Made by a program: the position numbers and the translations under genes. The notes beneath the pieces were generated by a model, which was not told where the DNA came from, made no database searches, and saw nothing but the letters and a program-made list of their open reading frames with translations. A stretch of 64,000 nucleotides of DNA, taken from positions 558,001 through 622,000 of the forward strand of contig JAGTJM010000020.1 of assembly GCA_020747015.1 (NCBI GenBank), given 5' to 3'. This DNA is from Pyrenochaeta sp. MPI-SDFR-AT-0127 (lineage: Eukaryota; Ascomycota; Dothideomycetes; Pleosporales; Cucurbitariaceae). Shown piece by piece: positions 24,007 through 36,103 of the stretch; the stretch's first letter is position 1; each line of letters begins with the position of its first letter.

Positions 24007-25030
24007 TTCGATTGGATTAAATTTTCTTTTCAACCCTTTTGTTTGCTGGGCGTTTCTCTCAGCACAATTTTACTCAGCATTTGCATCCAGACCTTTTGCA
24101 TTATTCCAGATTTTAGGGAGCGTTCTCTGGCGTTTATATTCCGGTGAAGAAGGCGTAGAGCGTCATCCTTGTAACGTTTTATCAGGGTCGATTCATTCTC
24201 ATAAACGGTCATAGCGAGGCGTTATTTAGTTAGATGTTTCTAAGGCATACAAGGCGCTACTAGGTGGCGGGTATTGAGTTCGTAGATCTCAATTCATCCT
24301 TGATATTTTACCCCCCCCCCTTTTTTTTTCCCTTTCGCTGTGTACTACGTTGAATGATTGTCGCGTGCTCTTCCAAGGCATCGTAACAGACTTTGTTTAG
24401 TATGTCTCTTGATGTTCTACATCTCATAGATACCCCATGGGAGTCTTTGAAGACTTGAGCAACATTGAGTCTTGCACATTGCCATTTGTTATCCACTTTA
24501 CATCACCTATAAAGGTTGCATTATCCTAAGAAATGATGTGCATGCTTGCTTTTGCGCGCACTTGACTATAATTCCAAGGGAGATAGAGACACTGTTCATG
24601 GTGAAGGTGGGTTACTTGAATCTGGTGTGGTCGGCTAGTTACAAGATATAGCTTACCTCAATTGCTGAGTGGTTGGGTCTTAGAACTCGTAGGGTAAGGT
24701 GGGAAAGGAAACGAAAGAAATGTGGGTTAAGACAATTTTTCATTCAGATTGGAAAGAAGCCCTAACAACCTTGAAGGAAGACCGATTGGTGAATTAAACA
24801 CAGACAAGTGGACTTAGGTTCACCGCATATAGAAGACTTTGATACCGGTAGATGGTGATTTTAGCCCGCCGCCCATCCTTTTTGGAATTTCTTATATCGT
24901 GCTCAGCTTCTCCACTCGTTCATCCATTCATCAGATCGCTTGTTGTTCATTCGTTCAGATCCATCCACAACTGCTGTTGGATGTGGGCACGTACTTCTCG
25001 AGTCGTGCCAGTCGTCGAGCCATAGTCAGA
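24007..25030. other. Intergenic region between convergent RBR and STM1-like genes
   Basis: A C-run then T-run lies at about 24311-24330. I see no coding or RNA gene in this kilobase. Confidence 0.5.
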
Positions 25031-26417
25031 CTATGCGCCCAGGCTGGGGAAAGCGCTGGAGTCGGTGATGTTGGGTCCGGACTGAGCGCCGCCACGGCCT
25101 CCACGACCGCGACCATCGCCACGACCACGTCCTTCACCACGTCCACGTCCACCGCGGAACTCGCCACGGCCTTCGCCACGGCCACGACCTTCGCCGCCAC
25201 GGAACTCACGGCCCTCGCCACGGCCACGTCCCTCACCGCCGCGGAACTCACCACGGTCTCCACGACCACGGCCGCGACCTCCTCGACCACCACCCTCACG
25301 GGGAGGTGGGGCAAGCATGCGGTCACCGTCAAGCTCGACGTGGACCTTCTCCTTGCGGGCACGCTCACGCTTGGCCTTGCCTCCGGAGCCGGCAAAGTAG
25401 GCCTCCTCTTCTTGCTCACGGGTCAGAGCGGTTCCCTCGGGGAACTTCTTGCTGCTACCCTCGTTGGCTTTGCGGACGTTTGTGGCAGCAAGAGAAAGCT
25501 TCTCAGCCTTCTCAACAAGATAAGCGGCGTAGGACTTGCTCCTGTCCTCAGGCTCAGGCTCGGCCTGGTTCTCGGCATCAACAGCGTCATTGACGGCGTC
25601 CTTCTCTTCGGCCTTGGCGATCTCCTCGCCAGCCTGCTCGTCAGCCAATTCGGCATTGCCGTCGTTTCCACCCCATCCGTGAGCGGCTTGCTTCTCGTGC
25701 TCGCTGATAGATGTCAGTCGTGCTCAGTGCAGAAAGGATTGACGGCTTACCTGATGCCTGTCCTGCTGTGACGGTCACCCTCGCCACGGCCCGGGCCACC
25801 ACGGCCTCCGCGTCCTCCACGGCCACGGCCACGGCCGCGCTGGTCACCGCGAGCGCCAGTTGGCTCTGATGAATGTAAGCACATGTTCATTGCTAAGTCA
25901 AAAGTGTGGTAACTCACCACCGGATCCCCTACCGCGGTTCTTGTCCGCTCCTAAGCCACGATCCCGGAATACTATTGACCGTTAGCCACTGTCTATCAGG
26001 TCGCTTCTTGCATAGCTGCGTCCCCTATGCCCATGATTTGCTGACGTACCATTCTCGTTGGAGTTGTCCGCCTTGGTGCGGCTCTGGTTGCCAAACCTCT
26101 CAGGCGCTGGCCGCGGGGCATCAGTACCGTCGCGCTTGCCATGCCTCTGAACGGGCTTGTCAATTGCCTTTGTTGGTGGGTCGGCTGGCCTGTCGGGGTC
26201 AAGCTCGGGATCATTGCCTGCGGGGTATGTGAGCGGTGTTTCGCAACAGTGCTGCAGCGTGTTTGAGCGTACCCAGCAGCTCGTAGATATTCTACAATCT
26301 GAATTAGCTATTGTCATCGATAGAGAGGCGCAAGAAGAGTATGCAACGTCCAATGGCGCGCATTACTCGAGCCGACGCTCAGGGAGGGGAGCTCACCTTG
26401 GAAGCAATTTGCGACAT
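25031..26417 (-). CDS. Stm1/PAI-RBP1-like ribosome-associated RGG protein
   Basis: Six exons (26417-26397, 26291-26273, 26217-26050, 25971-25918, 25865-25751, 25703-25031) join in phase to 349 residues. The N-terminus MSQIASKNIYELLGNDPE matches the Stm1 N-terminal segment. An early RGG cluster (GRGRGRGGRGGRGG) precedes a hyaluronan/mRNA-binding-type core (RSKSYAAYLVEKAEKL, EGTALTREQEEEAYFAG). The C-terminal third is a run of RGRGEGR/GEFRGG repeats ending SSAFPSLGA. Stm1 and SERBP1 proteins bind ribosomes and help preserve idle 80S particles. Exons 1 and 2 are only 21 and 19 nt; they were placed because they restore the conserved N-terminus with consistent phase. Repeat number in the tail may vary between strains. 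Confidence 0.88.
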
Positions 26418-27273
26418 CTTGATGGTTTGAAGCGCCTTTCGCGCTTTGCCTTCTAGATGCGCAACCTGCCGGGTGGAGAAAAAGAGTGCGAGAGCTGGCC
26501 CTACAAAACTAGGGACGTGGCTCTCAAGTGTGGCTCGTTAACGGAGATATTGACGTGAGGTTGGCGGGCAGAGTTTTGGTGGATTTTGGTTTTGTGAATG
26601 TGAATTCGCTTAGTCAATGGTCCTAACTGTCCGTGCCCCACCAGGATTCGGGGAACAAAGAGCGATGACGATGCACTCTACGACCCGCTTAAGGCGCTTC
26701 AAGTGCACGCAGAGTACGAGAGAAGGAAGATAAGACCAATGTCAAGGGCAAGGACTTGTCAACAAGCAGACGTTGATGAACTGGTTCGCAAGGGCTGGCT
26801 TGCGTCGCTTAAGTGAGGTAAAGGCAAGGCAAGGCTGCGACCTAACGTCATCCCGAGGTCCAAACAATCATGTCTGGCATACGACCGTGCATTGTCATTT
26901 GTGGCCGACTAGCATTATGGTATGTACAATATGGCAGCAGTCTTGTCTCCATCATCGTATGACAAGCTGTGCCACCAAGCGTGGTACGTTTCAGCATGTG
27001 GCTCTCCTTGCCACTATCCATTTGCGCAGCAACAAATATCGTCCTTTGAAACATGAACATAACTTTTGAAAATGCTACCGCAGCTCCCAAACTCGCAGAT
27101 CACATTGGGCACTTAGTGAATGCCATCGTCCTGCCGTGACAATTGCCCATTGGGCCAAACTCCTTGACGCCCGCTAAATAATTATAAGGATAGTTTCATG
27201 TGGTAATATTTCTGCTTCCTGAAGCTAAATGTCTCATATACGGTCTCTTCTCATCTCGTAATCGTCGTATCGA
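26418..27273. other. Intergenic region between the STM1-like and bZIP genes
   Basis: This carries the promoter of the STM1-like gene and the 3' flank of the bZIP gene. No gene is seen. Confidence 0.5.
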
Positions 27274-28725
27274 TCATCGACTCTCATACATTGTAGGGAA
27301 ATGCATGCTTGCCGATAATCCAAAGGGATCTGCATCTAGCATGGGGTCGTAAGGATCGAATAGTTGGTTGTTCATCCCAGGGTATCCATGGCCTCCTTCG
27401 TTGGGCGCCAGCGCAGCGGGGCTTGTGAAAGGAGGGTTCTGTGTTGGGGCCATGGGTGGTGGCATGGTGTTTGAGGGGGGGAAGTTCTGCTGCGGGAACG
27501 GACCGGGGCCGGCAGATTGGTCGCTTGGTTCGTCGTGGTCGTACGTGTCTGCTTGATCCTCGTACTCCTGCTCTACAACGAAATCAGCCTAGGATTACAA
27601 AGCCCTATACCTAAGAAAGGGAATAAGAAACGGGTCAGCTTGCCGAGTTGAACCATGTGGTCTGTGAATTGGGTTTGGTAGAAGGCGGATGGACCACTGC
27701 TTTGCGTTATGCCACTTGCACTATTGCCAACAGTAGATGCATTCGGTATGCCATTCGAGGGGGTTTGGTTTGTTATTAGAGAGGGTCTTTGAGGGGCCAT
27801 CATAGGGGCAAAATTTGATCTAGGTGGTTGAGGGCGCAGTGGCTGCTGCTGTGGAGGCAGGGGCCCAAAGTTGGGTGACACTGACTGGCCATGAGAGACA
27901 AAATTGGGCGAACGCGTCGCTGATTGCGCGGGCGAGGAGAGCATGGAGCCAGGAGTAGGCTGTGTGAGTGGTGAGCGCTGGATTGGCCCATCAGGCTGTA
28001 TCATTGGCAACCCATTGGAGGCATCACCCTTGGGTGGCCCTTGCAGAGACCGCCTCTGGTGCTGTCTGTTCAAGATGGCGCGCTGTTGGAGGGGCGGCTG
28101 ATTGGGAGAATTGTGTGCAGACGCTGGGGCTCTCGTGGGCCCCAGGTTGGGACTGCCAGTCTTTGCGCGCAGCTCGGCCTGGACGTCAATGCCTGGGTGG
28201 AGCAACGGGTTAGTGCATGTCTACATTGAGAGCAGCGCGCAAAAGGAGATAAGGCTACCTTTCTCTAGCAGAATCCTCTCGAGCAGAGAATTCTTATACC
28301 GGAGCATAAGGCATTCGTCGGCGGCATTGCGGTGACTGTTTTGCAGGTTCTGCAGCGTCTCTTCATGGTGCTTGATGGTGGTTTCCAATTGCTTGATATA
28401 CTCTGTGCGTCGCTCACGGAAGGCAGCCTGGGCCTGCCTGTTGCGCTGCTTGCGCTCTTCCGAGGTGGCGTAGATCTTACGATGCTTTGTTAGTCCAATC
28501 TTTGACATTGTGATTGAGTGCTCAAACGCCGCCGTCATGGCAGGCAGTGGGAAGGCTCACAGGTTTGCGGCCGCCTTTGCGCTTCTGCTGCTGGGGCTCT
28601 TCCTGGGTATATGTCTCGGCCAGGCCAGGCTCGGGCGAGGATCCGAGGGAATCTGTCGAACCATCGCGCGAAGCCTCTATCTTGCCCACGGGTGCCGTCA
28701 TATCTCTTACGAGACTATCTCCCAT
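27274..28725 (-). CDS. bZIP transcription factor
   Basis: Four exons (28725-28561, 28475-28259, 28192-27644, 27572-27274) give 409 residues. The basic region follows GGRKP with IYATSEERKQRNRQAQAAF, containing the NxxAQxxFR-type contact residues, then RERRTEYIKQLE and leucine-zipper heptads to about residue 125. The rest is rich in Pro, Gln and Asn and ends FPTMYESR. Exon 3 appears to end at a GC donor (CTCG|GCAAGC), which joins VQL to EQEYEDQ; an alternative GT donor 33 nt downstream stays in frame and adds 11 residues. The first ATG after an upstream GTG is used (MGDSLVRDM). The target genes are unknown. Confidence 0.88.
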
Positions 28726-30841
28726 CTGCGGCGACCGTACCCCTCCGGTGTGATAGAGGGGCACAGGAGCGCCAAGAAGCACGACAGACGCGACACAGGC
28801 AGGTCGAAAAGGACGACTGGAGCGACTGGAGGCTCCGGGCGGTTAAGCGCGCCTGGGAATGTGCAGCCGCAGCGCCGGGTCGAGAATCGATTGCGTGTGT
28901 TTGGGATTTTGATAATGTGTGATAAGACGTCGGATTTCGGGGGCTGTGGGTGGTTGCGCAGTAGTTGTGAGGTAAGCTCTTGGGTAATGGAATCAAAAAG
29001 AGGGCTCAGCGGAGGGGCGGAGGTGCTGGACTTCAAAAGGCGGGCGGGCCACCTTGTTTGCAGGTGCCCAGAAGCAAGCTGCTGTGGTCAAAGGTTGTGC
29101 TCGCCCCCAAAAAGGCATTCCTCTCTGGCGGGCAGCAAATGGCAGCCGTGCTCCCGCTGGGGCGTCTGCTTCACCCAAGTGCGGCCAAGACGATGCGGAG
29201 CGTGCGGTTGGCCGGCTGCTCAGAGTTTTCTCGCGGGGTGCTCACGCTGCGTCGACAGCCACGCACTGCTGCCCGCCGTCAAACGACGCCGTCGTCGACA
29301 AGCCCGTACGTGGTGAGTTTTGCCGAGCGGATCGCGATACCCAGTGCGGCCTAGCCCCTGCTGCACCCTCCGCGCCACCAGCTTCGCTTTATACTGCTTC
29401 TCCGGCTTCTCCAGCCTGCTCCAACACGCCCACCACTTTATCAATGCATCGCCCTCCCAGGCGGATTTTCGGAATTGTTTGGCAGCACCGTCGCCATTCC
29501 AGCATCCGCCCGTCTGCCAGCTATCTGCGCCCGTCTCCGAGTCCCTGAGCACCCATCCGTCGAGCGGCGTGCTGCACCAGGCACCCCCGACCTCGGAAGG
29601 CGCTCCTCCCAGCACCGAGGCCGGGTGAGATCAGTCTCGTCCTGCCCTACCGGTATAGGGCTGATGCTGCTGCTCTGGATCTGACGTGACGCAGGGATGC
29701 ATCACCAAGCACTGCTCAACATGACGGCGCGGCCACCGGTGCCAGCATGCCCTTATCCCCAACAGTTGGCCTTCTTGTGTCCCCAGGATTCAGAGCTGCC
29801 AATGCCTTGAGGCTCTGACACGGGCCAAATAGAGTGTGCTTGGTCACGTTCCGTCACGAAGCTTGGCTTCCCCGCTTGCTGCTTCACGCCTGGAAAAAGA
29901 GCAATCCTGCTCAGCGTGGATTGCGCTCGTTCCAAGCTATGCAAGCATTTCGCAGTCAGCTTCGGAACCACTCCCTTGGAATCGCCGACATGTATGCACC
30001 ACATGAGCCCTACTGGCCCAATCAGGTACTAGCGTCTGTTCCTTTTTTTCGCGGCTGAGCGAGCAGGTGACCCTGACCCTGGGCGAACCTCGTACGACAC
30101 CAATGGTACGCGTCTATCATGAAACCGCTGCTTTTGCAGGCTACCACATTCTACGTGTGCGTGACTGAAGATGAAGAGAGAATTGAGTTCAAGCAAGTTG
30201 AGACGTCGCGATACATGCTCCTGCCAAGACATTTATCCATGTCTGGAATCTAACCAGGTCTCGTCAAAGTTTTGGCAACTATCAACAGAGTACCTCAAAG
30301 TACTGGTGGCATGCCATGATTTGTATCTAATGTTTATACGCTCATCCAGTGGTTCCCGTGAGCACACTCTCAATGCCTGGATGACAATGTTGAGGAGGGA
30401 CTTGTACTGCAACCAACCCGGCTCATCGTGAGCTTCAACAATGCCCATAAAAACAGAGTGACTTCCCCACAATATCTGCTGTGCTTCGACCATTGTCATC
30501 CTAGATTTCAAATATCGCCATCTGCTACTACTCGATCTGGTCCTGCTATTCCCAGATGGAGACACGTGCATCAACAATCGTGAAATGGCAAGCACCACTT
30601 CGCGCTTTCCTCTCTCTGCGTAAAGTACTGATACCGCAAACCTACAATTTGGTATCACTTCAGCATGCAAACCTCAAGTGACAGCCCTCACCCGCCTTTC
30701 AGGATATCGAGCATTGACATAGTCTCACGCATCAATCACTCCGTCAACTCTTAATACCTAGTCCTCAGCTCAGTCTGTCGCTCACGGGTTGCTGAGAACC
30801 CAAAATATTACCCACAGTGTAGCTACTAATGGTATGCAGCA
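28726..30841. promoter_or_regulatory. Long divergent upstream region of bZIP and arrestin-like genes
   Basis: The 2.1 kb separate two divergent genes. Open frames of 100-270 codons exist on both strands but start at non-ATG codons, run antisense to the bZIP gene or show no family motif. I see no supported gene, RNA or repeat. Confidence 0.4.
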
Positions 30842-33617
30842 ATGACATTATCCGAGATCGCAGGACGGCTGCTGAAAGGAGCAGGTCACTCGCAGCCGCT
30901 GTCTAGCAAGAGCCAGCCGTCCGACTCTAGTCTTTCGCTGGACAGAGCCAGCGGATTTTCGTTTCTCACATCACCAGACTTAGACAACAGCCAGGTAATC
31001 AGCTGCGGAGGCCTCGTTGGCAACCATTCTGGCGACCTCCGAACTTACTCCAAGGCCTCTTCTTGGGCAAAGACCCGCCCTCTATCGGATATTCGCGAAC
31101 TTACAGAACCGAGCTTGGCAGATACCATTCCCCGAAAGCTTATCTCTGGAGACAACATCCTACGAAGCACTTCTCGTACTAAACTATTGCGGAAGCAATC
31201 TGTTGCGTCAAGACGCCGTCCAAGCATGGACACTCGACATGGAGAGAACAGGGAGCCAACCAGAAAGAACAGTACTGAAAGCAACGGCATTAGATCAATC
31301 CATCGAGGGAGAACCTCAAGAACGCCATCACCACCAAGCCCTGCAGACAACAATAGCATTTCCAGTATATACAGCATCCCGCCAGGTAGCGTGCCCCCAC
31401 GATCATCGTCGCAAACCCGCGCACGTAGTGTCTCTAGGGCTCGGCAACGGTCACAATTTCCACCATCGCAACCAACACAATGTTTACCAGCACCCAATTC
31501 CCTAGATAGCATGACTACCATCCCATTGCCTCCTCCAAAAGGCAGCGGTAATACGATTCCGCGGTGCGGCCAGTCACAGTCTCCACTACGCCATATCGCT
31601 GCCCGCCTTGATTCTATCACGCATGAAACCAACCGACGCATACCATCCAGAACATTTGTTCGTGAGACGCATTCACAGGAGCTTCTCGAATTCCCATCAT
31701 ACCGACATCCTCGTATTGTACTCGGCCTAGACTTGTCGGCTAGTATATTTGTAGGCGGAGGCTCCATTGAGGGAGCTGTGCAAATCACTGTCGACGACGC
31801 AGAGCGAATACGCCATAGGAGGACTCTGGACATTGCCCGGGTATCTGTCGACCTCCTTGGGTTAGAGGAAATGAGCGGGAACAGACGATGCGTTTTCGTA
31901 AATCTCGCAACAGAGCTTATCGATGAAAAAAACCCACCGCCTCAGAACATGGTGGACACCCAAGAGCCGATAGGTTTGGAAGATGTGTTCTGGCATTTGA
32001 TGCCTTCTGTCACAAATCTTGCCTTCAATCTCAGCTTACCTCTGAACGTTGGGCCTCCACCTTTCCAGTCGAAAAATGCAAGAATTCGGTATGTGTTATG
32101 CGCATCGCTGCTCATACGCGATCATGGCAAACAGTACATTGTCAGAACCTCTGAAGACGTCACTGTGCTATCTGTCTATGACCGTGTGTAGCTTTTGGCA
32201 TTTCCTATCTATTGGCAAAGCTCACTATGAAGCAGCTGAGAAAGCGCTCATGTCGCTCCCAAGCCCATTGACTGCTTCAGACGAATGGAGCAAGTGCCGT
32301 GAGACCACCGTTGAAGTGATTCGAGTTACTGCGGGTTTGCATCGGCAAGTCTGGGTCAGCGGTACAAGCATTTACGTCGATATCCACATTGCCAACAAGA
32401 GCCGCAAGACCATCAGAAAGATTGAGCTCCAGCTGGAGCGGGATATACTTTGTTACAAACACGTTTGTTTGCGAAAAAGTCTACCCGCACTCAACTATGC
32501 TAATTAGGATTATTGGCAGGCTGCTGCATCCACGATGGAAAAGTCTGCCAGCCAGGCCCGAATCTTCGACAGTAACGAACGCTCCATATTAAGTAAAGCC
32601 GTAGTGAAGCACGGCTCGGCCGGCTGGCATGGTGTCCCAGCTCACCATACCCACATTCGCACATGTGACCTCGAGGTTCCTCGTGGGTATGCTACAGTCA
32701 AGTGCGGTACGCCGCCAAGTGAAGGTACAAGTGTTCGTATGCTGATAAGCCAGGTAAATACTTTGAAGTGCGATACTTTCTGAATGTCACAATTGGTACT
32801 GCACATACGTCAGTAACTGAGTCTCGCTCATCGATTAAACTGACGATCCTCAGCAAGCTGGTTACCGTTCAGTTACCGATCGTGCTCGTACATATGGTCT
32901 GCCTGATCTCGAGTTGCCTAGACGGTGATCTATACCAGCTGACATCGCCACTAGAACTCACTGGACGTTGTACCCAATTCTGTTGCTCAAGTCGCAATGG
33001 CTATTGAAGAGAAACGCATAGCGCACCCAATTCAGCGCCACTATTCACCACCTCGTCTGATTCGTCGCCCAACGCAGTCTGTCCAAGGACGCGTCTTCGC
33101 CGCCCCTCGCATGCAGTCTCTGGAGCGAATCCGCGCACGAACTGAAGATATACAAGAGCTTGGTCACGTCCTGAATCAGAGTCCGCGCAAGTATGGCTTA
33201 AGGCCTATGAACTCGAACTGGGACTACCACACCCCACCATCAAATCGCAAAGGCAGGATACTTGGGGAAGGGGAAGCAGCAGACCTACAAGACCGTTTGC
33301 GGAGAGCCCGCTCGAACGACACGATTAGATCAAGGTCGAATCTGCATAAAGGGAGCTCGGTTAGATCAAATCGCGGTGCTAGCTCAGCTTTAGGATTCAG
33401 AGAAGCTGAAGTTCGAGAAGATATGGAGCTTGCTGGATTAGGCGTCTCCGGTGACGGGCCTTTCAAGCAACGCCTTGAGCGGAGTCGCGAGCGTCAACAC
33501 CGCTTCAGCAAGAAGAAAAGCGTTGAACGCTGGAAAGGTGTCGCGAACGTTGGCGTTGAGTGGTTGAAGGGTAGTGGAGGAGCAAAGGATGAGCATGAAC
33601 GGGTTGATTGGGTCTGA
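30842..33617 (+). CDS. Arrestin-domain protein
   Basis: Six exons (30842-32183, 32236-32462, 32520-32706, 32754-32808, 32854-32896, 32955-33617) join in phase to 838 residues; introns are 45-58 nt. Residues 1-285 are Ser/Arg/Pro-rich and probably disordered. The arrestin N-terminal sandwich starts at about 287 (HPRIVLGLDLSASIFVGGG). The C-terminal sandwich carries HRQVWVSGTSIYVDIHIANKS, KCGKYFEVRYFLNVT and VQLPIVLVHMNSLDVVP. The basic tail has heptad-like charged segments. Fungal alpha-arrestins recruit Rsp5-type ligases to membrane transporters. I see no clear PPxY motif, so a ligase-adaptor role is inferred from fold alone. Confidence 0.86.
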
Positions 33618-34510
33618 TTTGTGCCTCTAACTTCCTCCTCTATGGTATTCCAACATACGATACACGTCTTCCTTTTCATCTTGTATGCGAACGTAGATCA
33701 ATGTATTGCTACCTAACGCGCAATACCAGAACATGATATCCATTCCTTTATCAAATTTCTATCGTGTACCTCTCGAAGTATGTGCTCCCAACAATCCATT
33801 CATTTTCGTATACTCGTAGATGTCGGCGGCACCCTTGGTCGAGGTCTACATTCCCTGGCTTCAAATCCATTTTGGGTCCTGTCACATTAGATAATATACA
33901 CTTTACATTCCACGAATGGCCATTGTTACTTTCGTTCTGTCCATGGAGGAAGTCCTTTTCATGATTCATTATCACCAATCTATATAGGTTTATATTTCGC
34001 TCTTGATTCAATCTCGCAGTGCTGCTAGCACTCCAGTAACAAACCATTTGATGGGGAAAGATTAATATGAAGCGAGAAAACAGTGCCACTCAAGCGGACA
34101 CTTGAGCCAGAACATGCTATGTATGTATTAATCTTTGACGACATCTCCATCTTGGGTGCCAGTCTGGAAACGGAATATTCGGTACTGTGACTGCGCTGTT
34201 ACATGTTTTACTTGCGCAGGGGGGAAGAGATAACATTGTACGATATTTTAACAGACTACATAGGGTATCTCCAGAAGAAGTTGTGGTCGGTAGACAGTGA
34301 CGTTGGGTTTTTGTACATGGACCTGTTTTACTTGTGGAAATCTCTGTAGGAGTGGTCATCTGAAATTGAACAAAAAAAGGGGAGTAAAGGCCTATCTTCC
34401 TTTTCCGTGTTAGATTTAAAGCATGGTAACATTATACAAAGAAAACCTGATACTAGTGTTTCCCAATGTCCCCTCGACATTCAGCGCCAGTTTCCTCATC
34501 ATCTCGTGAT
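33618..34510. other. Intergenic region between convergent genes
   Basis: This A/T-rich stretch carries the 3' flanks of the arrestin-like and PNPOx-like genes. No gene is seen. Confidence 0.5.
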
Positions 34511-35414
34511 CTAGGCCTTCCCATCCTTCTCAATAGCTTCAAACGCATACCCCCTTGCCTTCCCCGTCTCCCCAACCCTCCACTCTTCAATATACCCTTC
34601 GACATCCTCCCTCCCATTCTCCTTACCCGGCACTGGTTCGCCCCAAGTGCCCCAATACGGCACCACGCCCGTCCACGTATTTTTCACGAGCTGTCTGTCC
34701 TTGAGGTCTGCGCGATCTTCGCTCGGCCCGCCGACACGCACTTTTGCCGACGCAGACGAGACTTTGACGCGCAGGATGGAGGTGCTGGAGAGTTCTGCAG
34801 AGGTCGGTGGGGTGCGGGATTTATCCCAGCGTTGGGGGAGCAGGTTCTCGGTTATGAGTTTCATGGCATAGAGGGCTTCCGTTGTGTCGGTTACGAGGGA
34901 GGCGTAGCCGTAGACGATTGCGGACCGGTAGTTACATGAGTTGTGGAAGGGTGTGAGGGATAATACTAGGCCGTCCAGAAACCTGGTTGTTGTGTTAGAT
35001 GCAAATCTTGCTAACTAACGAGTCCTATGCATTTGGATATGAGACATACGATGCAGCAATAGTGATAGGCAGCCCTTCTCCTTCGGCTTGCTTCCCACTC
35101 TTGAATATGCGGCCTGATACGTAGCCGTGGATGTACAAGTCCTGCTCAGTAGCATTTGGATCTGCATCTTGTTCTTGAAAGTTTCCCGTGCATCCTAGCA
35201 TAGGTAGAACCACGGGAAAGGGATGCGCCGGGTCATTGAAAGAGACATGAAGTATCGGGCACTCGTTGACCAATGAATGCACTGTTGCGTAGTCATATGC
35301 GCCTTGTGGATTATTAGCAAGGGATTCAATTACACATGTATAAGGTGACTAGCCTCGATTCGCAAGTCTTCCAAGCTTGTTGACTGCCGTTTTGGGATAT
35401 GCGGGTGAAGCCAT
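34511..35414 (-). CDS. Pyridoxamine 5'-phosphate oxidase-like FMN-binding protein
   Basis: Three exons (35414-35354, 35302-35050, 34982-34511) give 261 residues. The sequence follows the fungal flavin-nucleotide-binding split-barrel family: RLANRGAYDYATVHSLVNEC, CPILHVSF, HPFPVVLPMLG, LYIHGYVSGRIFK, and the FMN-site-like segment PFHNSCNYRSAIVYG. C-terminal GVVPYWGTWGEPV is also typical. These proteins bind FMN or related flavins in the cytosol; the reaction is unknown. The first intron begins GC (CGAG|GCTAGT) and ends CACAAG. It is accepted because no GT donor keeps the frame while the GC donor gives NRG-AYD exactly. Confidence 0.83.
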
Positions 35415-36103
35415 GTCTGTTGATTCGTCCCCTTCTCTCTCTGGACTGATCGCAGCAAAGTATCAACAGTCAAAAAAGATGACAGTTGGATTATCTTGAA
35501 GATCAAGCCTCAATCTGATCTTTAAATAAAGGCCTGAAAGATTTCAATGACTCTTCCTGCTCGTACAGATGTTCAGTTGACTGTTATTCGGGACGATCTT
35601 GATAGCGCAAGGGTCCCAGAAAGTGACGATGCCCGGCTGCACCTACTCGTTTGGGACGCGGGGTCATAATAGACCGCTCGTCATTGGCTGCGACAGGAAC
35701 GTTAGAGTGCAGTGCGTCGACGACCACAGGGCGTATCTGGCGTGTACAATGACTGCATGCAGACTTTGTTTGTTTACGTGGTGGGGTATCCGGATATCAA
35801 CGGAATTGAAGATTTGCAAATGCATATTCATGATTCTGAAAGCGCCTTGATGATGTCTGATAAGCCGTACACCGGTATTGCATTCGCGCTGCATCCAACT
35901 AGTGCTTGACTCATGCTTTCAAGCAGAGTCTGAGCAAGAGCGAGTGTGCATGTAGTGTCATACTGAAGTTCCCATCTACCCAGAAGCCTCAATGGGCGAT
36001 GCCAAACCAAACCCAGAACGCCTTCCAGTGCAGTAAGAATATCAATTCACGCCATACTTCGTGGGCCCTGTCTCACCAACAGCTTCGCCCCGCCGTCTTC
36101 GTG
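35415..36103. other. Intergenic region upstream of the PNPOx-like gene
   Basis: This holds the PNPOx-like promoter and the GID4-like 3' flank. I see no supported gene. Confidence 0.5.

Noticed and set aside
24839..25771. A 310-codon open frame on the plus strand, rich in Thr and Ala
   Set aside because: It is antisense to the RGG-repeat exon of the STM1-like gene; its composition is the reverse reading of the repeats and it has no family motif.
28510..29316. A 268-codon open frame on the plus strand with a hydrophobic start
   Set aside because: It overlaps bZIP exon 1 in antisense, has no proper exon context, and the later part is low-complexity intergenic DNA.
30233..30670. A 145-codon open frame on the minus strand
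   Set aside because: It starts at a non-ATG codon, matches no family and has no supporting exons; it could be chance in a promoter region.
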